Of a stretch of DNA of 8,716 nucleotides, positions 5,137-8,716 are shown piece by piece. The notes beneath the pieces were generated by a model. That model did not search any database and had not been told where the DNA came from. It saw nothing but the letters and a program-made list of their open reading frames with translations. Each line of letters begins with the position of its first letter. Position 1 is the first letter of the stretch. The DNA comes from Bacillota bacterium. GTDB lineage: Bacteria > Bacillota > Clostridia > Lachnospirales > Lachnospiraceae. The stretch covers positions 1 through 8,716 of the forward strand of contig JAFACO010000357.1 of assembly GCA_023425485.1 (NCBI GenBank), given 5' to 3'. A program made the position numbers and the translations under genes.

Positions 5137-5779
5137 TATTGTTGCTTACATAGGGGTAGAAAACTTTGATTACATTCTGTATCTTGCTAGAATCTTATCT
5201 AAGTTAGAACGTAAAGTGCTTATTTTAGAAAGTAGTAATTCAAAAGCGTTTGAATACGTTTTCCCTATGGTGAATGGCATTAATGTTAACAAAGAGCCTA
5301 TTACTTATCGACATGTAGATTACGGTAAGTTTCCGCTGACAGATGATATTATTAATGCTTATGACGATATCTTAATTTCCTATGGAATGAACGGTGATAT
5401 TTCAGAGTATTGTACCCGTGTAACGATTGTTTCAGATCCATTTTTACATAATTTGGCTATGACTAAAAATATGATTTCGCAGCTACTCTGCAAAGACAAA
5501 ACGGTTCTTATAAGGAATATGATTAGCACGAACTATGGCAGCAAAAACATATCAAATGAATTAGAGGGACTGATAGAAAAAGATAAAATTGACTTCGTTT
5601 ATCTAGATGAGTCAAACCTCGCTAATGCAATTCGGTGTGTTTCAGAGCAGTCCGTTGTATTTGTTGCGATAAATAAAGAATTACAATTGTATCTTATGAA
5701 AGTAGCAGGGATGCATTATCCTGATCTAAAAGAAAAAAAGCTGCGGGAAGCGTATAAAGCTGCAAGGAAAGGTGATTAA
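5126..5779 (+). CDS. Divergent MinD-like protein of the Tad-like locus, 217 aa
   Basis: A 217-aa soluble protein with the start of a Rossmann/MinD-type fold: strand IVAYIG (5-10), helix FDYILYLARILSKLERK, strand VLILES (31-36). This is the usual strand-helix-strand where Walker A sits, but the loop reads GVENFDY with no GK[ST]. Later hydrophobic strands, DILISYG (81-87), RVTIVSD (98-104), TVLIRNM (126-132) and SVVFVAI (176-182), fit a MinD-like sheet. It is shorter than its MinD-like neighbours and does not align easily with them. The C-terminus is basic and helical (KEKKLREAYKAARKG). The ATG lies inside the end of the preceding gene; the next gene begins two bases after its stop. It probably belongs to the pilus machine as a non-catalytic partner; the fold call is inferred from pattern only. 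Confidence 0.6.
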   Translation: MANNIVAYIGVENFDYILYLARILSKLERKVLILESSNSKAFEYVFPMVNGINVNKEPITYRHVDYGKFPLTDDIINAYDDILISYGMNGDISEYCTRVTIVSDPFLHNLAMTKNMISQLLCKDKTVLIRNMISTNYGSKNISNELEGLIEKDKIDFVYLDESNLANAIRCVSEQSVVFVAINKELQLYLMKVAGMHYPDLKEKKLREAYKAARKGD

Positions 5780-5781
5780 TT

Positions 5782-6576
5782 GTGAGGATAGTTTTTTGGT
5801 CGCCAGTACATGGACAAACAGTCATGACAAGCAATTTTCTTATGGTATCTCTGATAGCAGGAATATTGTTTAAGAAGAAATCACTTATTACTCAAACGCA
5901 TTTTAGTTTTAATAACCTCGAAGCACCTTTAATAGAAAGTAATTCCAAAGAAAATTCAGCTTATTTTTTAGATATTGGAATAGATGCACTTGTCAGAGAT
6001 TTTAAGTCAGATAAGATTGTCAAAAAGACAATTGAGAATTGCAGTATTCCTTTAGAGAATACAAATGTCACTCTTCTACCAGGGACAACAAAAACGAATC
6101 GAAGTTCTTTTGACTATGAAATGGGTAAAGTGACACCAACTTTATTAAAGATAATTGAAGAGCATTATGAAATAGTATTTGTTGATGCAAGTCCATCAGC
6201 GAATAGTTTATCAATGAATATAATAGAAGATGCGGATTTAGTGGTGGTAAACATGAGCCAAAATATAGGTATTATTGAAATGTTTAAAAAAGAATATAGA
6301 GAGAAAATAAGCAGTAAGATTTTTTATTTATTTGGGTCCTATGATAGTAATTCAAAATACAACATTCGCAATATACGTAGAAAATATAACGAAATAAAAA
6401 TTATTAATTCTGGAACAATACCTTATAATACGGCTTTTAAGGATGCGCTTATTGATAGAAATGTTGTAAGCTTCGTAAGAAAATGTATTGATAATCCCAA
6501 GGAAAGTGAAAAGTATTTTATAAGAAAATCGATAAATACAGCGGAAAAAATAATAAAACTAGCAGGAAGCAAGTAA
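5782..6576 (+). CDS. MinD/ParA-family protein, TadZ/CpaE-like
   Basis: A 264-aa member of a clostridial MinD-like family recognisable by MRIVFWSPVHGQTVMTSN at its N-terminus. The P-loop position reads SPVHGQTVMTSN (7-18): it keeps G, T and S but has Q where the Walker A lysine should be. THFSFNNLEAPL (39-50) occupies the switch I region. FVDASPSAN (133-141) provides the Walker B/switch II aspartate, kept here but lost in the paralogue at 3037-3873. ADLVVVNMSQN (151-161) and the PYNTAFKDALIDRNVVSFV end (214-232) are shared with that paralogue. TadZ/CpaE proteins mark the site of Tad pilus assembly in other bacteria. The GTG start has AAAGGTG 7 bases upstream. Its position directly before the TadA-type ATPase matches tadZ-tadA order. 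Whether it binds ATP is uncertain. Confidence 0.75.
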   Translation: MRIVFWSPVHGQTVMTSNFLMVSLIAGILFKKKSLITQTHFSFNNLEAPLIESNSKENSAYFLDIGIDALVRDFKSDKIVKKTIENCSIPLENTNVTLLPGTTKTNRSSFDYEMGKVTPTLLKIIEEHYEIVFVDASPSANSLSMNIIEDADLVVVNMSQNIGIIEMFKKEYREKISSKIFYLFGSYDSNSKYNIRNIRRKYNEIKIINSGTIPYNTAFKDALIDRNVVSFVRKCIDNPKESEKYFIRKSINTAEKIIKLAGSK

Positions 6577-6591
6577 TAAGGGGGCATATAA

Positions 6592-8418
6592 ATGTTCATT
6601 GAAAATAATACAATTTATCTTGCTTTGATATCTGCAGTAGCATTATTGGTAATATACTTTGTTTTTAAAAAGGATGTAGAACCTGACGAGGAAGAATCAG
6701 ATTTTAATGAATATACATTAGAATATCTTAGTGAAAAGTTAAAGACAATTTTTAATGATATACTCAATCAAAATCTTTCCGAGCTCTATATAAGTAGAAA
6801 GGCACTAGAAAAAAGAAAGAAACAAAAAGAGAGATTAAATCAGGCAATAAGATCTTGTGCAGAAGGTTATTTAGGTGAGAGAGAATATCTGAAAGATTAC
6901 ATAAAAGATTTAATTCAAAGCAAGCTTAAAATCAATGAAGAAACCATTGATTCTGTGATTCCTTATGAAAATACACCACAACTTACAGAACTGGATAAAT
7001 TTGAAATCTTGCTAAACAAATATAAGCAAGATTATGGGTTAGATGCCTTTGGCGTACTTAATAAAACGTGTAAGTTTGATCAGGAAAAACAGAATGAAAA
7101 AGGGTTTTATTATGAAGTTACAAAAGAGGATATAAATAAATCATTTTTGTTCATAAAACCAGTACTTACCTATGTAATTAAGCTGGAGGTTTTGGCGCAA
7201 AGATTATTTCAGTTGACGTTTGGCTTTGGTGTGATTGATGAGTTAGTTTATCAAAAATCAATTGACAGTATCTTAGGAGGGACAAGCGGTGTAACAGAGG
7301 AGCAATATAACTACATAGAAGAAATAATGAAATCAGAAGATATTACCATTGATAAATCGTATAACAGTATATGGATTGTACTAGGTGGAAAGCCCATAAG
7401 GTTGTCTTTCCTTGGATTTGATAGCAGAGAAGAACTCATCAGGGTATGCAAAAACTTATATCGTTATGACAATGTAGGACATCTTACCTCTTCCAGTGGT
7501 TATAAATTATCCTATTTGCGCAATGGCAGCAGGATTGTTGTAACTAGACCTAAGTTCACAGCCGGATGGTCATTCTTCATTCGTAAGTTTGAAAGTTCAA
7601 AAGGAATGGATATAAATACTCTGGTAAAAGGAGAAAATAAGGAAGCTGTTATTGAATTTGTAGGCTGGGTTGTAAAAGGGATGTTAAATATCATTATATC
7701 CGGCGATATGGGTTCCGGGAAAACAACTTTTTTGAAAGAAATACTGAAATATCTTGATCAGCGATATGAAATAAGAACTTTCGAACCAGAGTTTGAGTTA
7801 TGGCTTAATCACCTATATACGGGCTTAAATATTGTTCCGTTCAGGAAAACAGAAGATGTGAATATTATTGAAGCAATTAATCTAGGGAAAAAAACAGAGG
7901 CAATGATAATGCTTCTTGGAGAGATTAACGATGCAGCTCAAGCAAACGCATTTATAACACTGACACAATCTGGAACAAAGTGTACTATGGCAACTTGTCA
8001 TACGAATTCACCTTCCAACTTGGTCGATTATTTTCGTAATGCAACACTGTCAAAGGAAGGAATATTTACAAACGAAATGACGGCGGAGGAACAAGTAGCA
8101 AACGCAATTGACCTTGATATTCATTGGGAAAAGTCACCGGATGGTATTAGATATATCAGTTACATCTCTGAAATTATACCATTACCTAGAACTACTGTTG
8201 AAACTGGTGATAGTCTTAAAGATATTGCGTTACACCTAGGTGTCTTGGCAAGGCGTAGAGCCTTTGAAACAAGAGAAATAATTGTCTATGAGGAAGGAAA
8301 ATATGTTTTAAAAAATACTCTTTCAAAAAATTGCATTCAGAAAATAATAAAAAATCTCAGTAGTCAGGATAGGGAGAAGTTTTTATTGTTTCACTCAAAA
8401 ATAGGAGGAGTTGGATGA
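6592..8418 (+). CDS. tadA: TadA/CpaF-type secretion ATPase with N-terminal membrane anchor
   Basis: A 608-aa type II/IV secretion-family ATPase (CpaF/TadA branch), expected to form a hexamer that powers pilus assembly. Residues about 7-25 are a transmembrane helix followed by an acidic stretch (DVEPDEEES), then a long charged helical region (about 40-115) likely to be partly coiled coil. The N-terminal domain runs to about 330. The ATPase core has Walker A GDMGSGKT (371-378), an Asp-box equivalent FEPEFEL (397-403), Walker B MIMLLGE (438-444) and a His box ATCHTNSPSNL (467-477). Typical CpaF/TadA proteins are soluble, about 400-500 aa, with ED--EL and GEVRG-EA; here these read FEPEFEL and GEINDAAQA. 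The family call is firm from Walker A, B and the His box. The start ATG has AAGGGGG 7-8 bases upstream. The stop overlaps the next start as ATGA. Confidence 0.85.
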   Translation: MFIENNTIYLALISAVALLVIYFVFKKDVEPDEEESDFNEYTLEYLSEKLKTIFNDILNQNLSELYISRKALEKRKKQKERLNQAIRSCAEGYLGEREYLKDYIKDLIQSKLKINEETIDSVIPYENTPQLTELDKFEILLNKYKQDYGLDAFGVLNKTCKFDQEKQNEKGFYYEVTKEDINKSFLFIKPVLTYVIKLEVLAQRLFQLTFGFGVIDELVYQKSIDSILGGTSGVTEEQYNYIEEIMKSEDITIDKSYNSIWIVLGGKPIRLSFLGFDSREELIRVCKNLYRYDNVGHLTSSSGYKLSYLRNGSRIVVTRPKFTAGWSFFIRKFESSKGMDINTLVKGENKEAVIEFVGWVVKGMLNIIISGDMGSGKTTFLKEILKYLDQRYEIRTFEPEFELWLNHLYTGLNIVPFRKTEDVNIIEAINLGKKTEAMIMLLGEINDAAQANAFITLTQSGTKCTMATCHTNSPSNLVDYFRNATLSKEGIFTNEMTAEEQVANAIDLDIHWEKSPDGIRYISYISEIIPLPRTTVETGDSLKDIALHLGVLARRRAFETREIIVYEEGKYVLKNTLSKNCIQKIIKNLSSQDREKFLLFHSKIGGVG

Positions 8419-8716
8419 ACAGGCAATTAATATTTATTATGGCTGCAGCTTTAGTCATCGTTTTGCCTTTCACCTTCTATTTGGTTCAAAAGCAAGATAA
8501 AAAAGACAAGGCCAAAAACAACATAGGAGCTGCCTTAAGCAAAAAACAAAGAAATCAAATACCATTATTCCTCTATAAAATGCTAAACGGGAATGGACTA
8601 ACCAGAGGGTATACAGAACAAATTAGGCGTAGATATGAAATGATGTACCCAGGAGAAGAAAACGATATTACTAAGAATACTGTAAAAACGGTAATAGTTA
8701 CTTGGATGGTATGTAC
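8415..8716 (+). CDS. TadB-like type II secretion F-family protein, N-terminal part
   Basis: The gene runs off the right edge; 100 codons are visible. It starts MNRQLIFIMAAALVIVLPFT, with a transmembrane helix at about residues 4-24, followed by a basic stretch (KQDKKDKAKNN) and a soluble region that includes YTEQIRRRYEMMYPGEENDI, then a new hydrophobic segment beginning KTVIVTWMV. A first helix, then a cytoplasmic part and more helices, following tadA directly, fits TadB, the inner-membrane platform of Tad pili. The F-domain itself lies outside the window, so the assignment rests on position and the early pattern. AGGAGG lies 6 bases before the ATG, and the start overlaps the tadA-like stop by four bases, implying translational coupling. 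Confidence 0.65.
   Translation, partial: MNRQLIFIMAAALVIVLPFTFYLVQKQDKKDKAKNNIGAALSKKQRNQIPLFLYKMLNGNGLTRGYTEQIRRRYEMMYPGEENDITKNTVKTVIVTWMVC

Noticed and set aside
7512..7694. Minus-strand 60-codon open frame
   Set aside because: It lies entirely opposite the ATPase core and shows no independent coding evidence.
1..8716. CRISPR array, tRNA or rRNA genes
   Set aside because: No regularly spaced repeats and no tRNA or rRNA sequence were seen on either strand.

Overview
The window looks like a piece of a low-GC Gram-positive chromosome, most likely a Clostridia/Lachnospiraceae-type anaerobe. The basis is AT-rich intergenic DNA, strong AGGAGG-type ribosome binding sites, use of GTG and TTG starts, and gene families typical of that group. 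It has two very different halves.

Left half (about 1-2560): an accessory region with several broken genes. Positions 3-181 hold the decayed C-terminal end of an IS3-family OrfB transposase, followed by a possible IS right end near 189-208. Next, on the minus strand, is an intact arylsulfotransferase-like gene (249-1760). Its 5' flank carries a 5'-truncated plus-strand remnant of a small winged-helix/HTH-like protein (1918-2121). Then comes a minus-strand type II toxin-antitoxin pair. The Phd/YefM-type antitoxin (2233-2505) is intact, with a TTGACA promoter whose -35/-10 spacer is almost filled by a palindromic operator. The RelE/ParE-type toxin (2066-2246) is broken: its N-terminal start and C-terminal end can both be read, but the middle is missing and the two parts lie in different frames.

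Middle (about 2556-3036): roughly 480 bases of very AT-rich DNA with no convincing gene. It carries candidate promoters for the rightward operon and a perfect palindrome overlapping one -35 box.

Right half (3037 to the end, continuing past it): a tightly packed rightward operon of seven genes for a clostridial Tad/Flp-type (type IVc-like) pilus or related secretion machine. In order: a degenerate MinD/ParA-fold protein, a small two-helix membrane protein, a CpaB/RcpC-like SAF-domain protein, a second MinD-like protein of 217 aa, a third MinD/TadZ-like protein (paralogue of the first), a TadA/CpaF-type secretion ATPase with an N-terminal membrane anchor, and the start of a TadB-like membrane protein. 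Neighbours overlap or are separated by at most 15 bases, so co-transcription and translational coupling are likely. The expected job split is: the TadA-like ATPase powers assembly from the cytoplasmic face, the TadB-like protein is the inner platform, the CpaB-like protein works outside the membrane, and the MinD-like proteins may place or regulate the machine. No pilin or prepilin peptidase gene lies within the window.

The most unusual signal is that all three MinD-fold proteins lack a recognisable Walker A lysine, and that the ATPase is membrane-anchored with altered active-site boxes.
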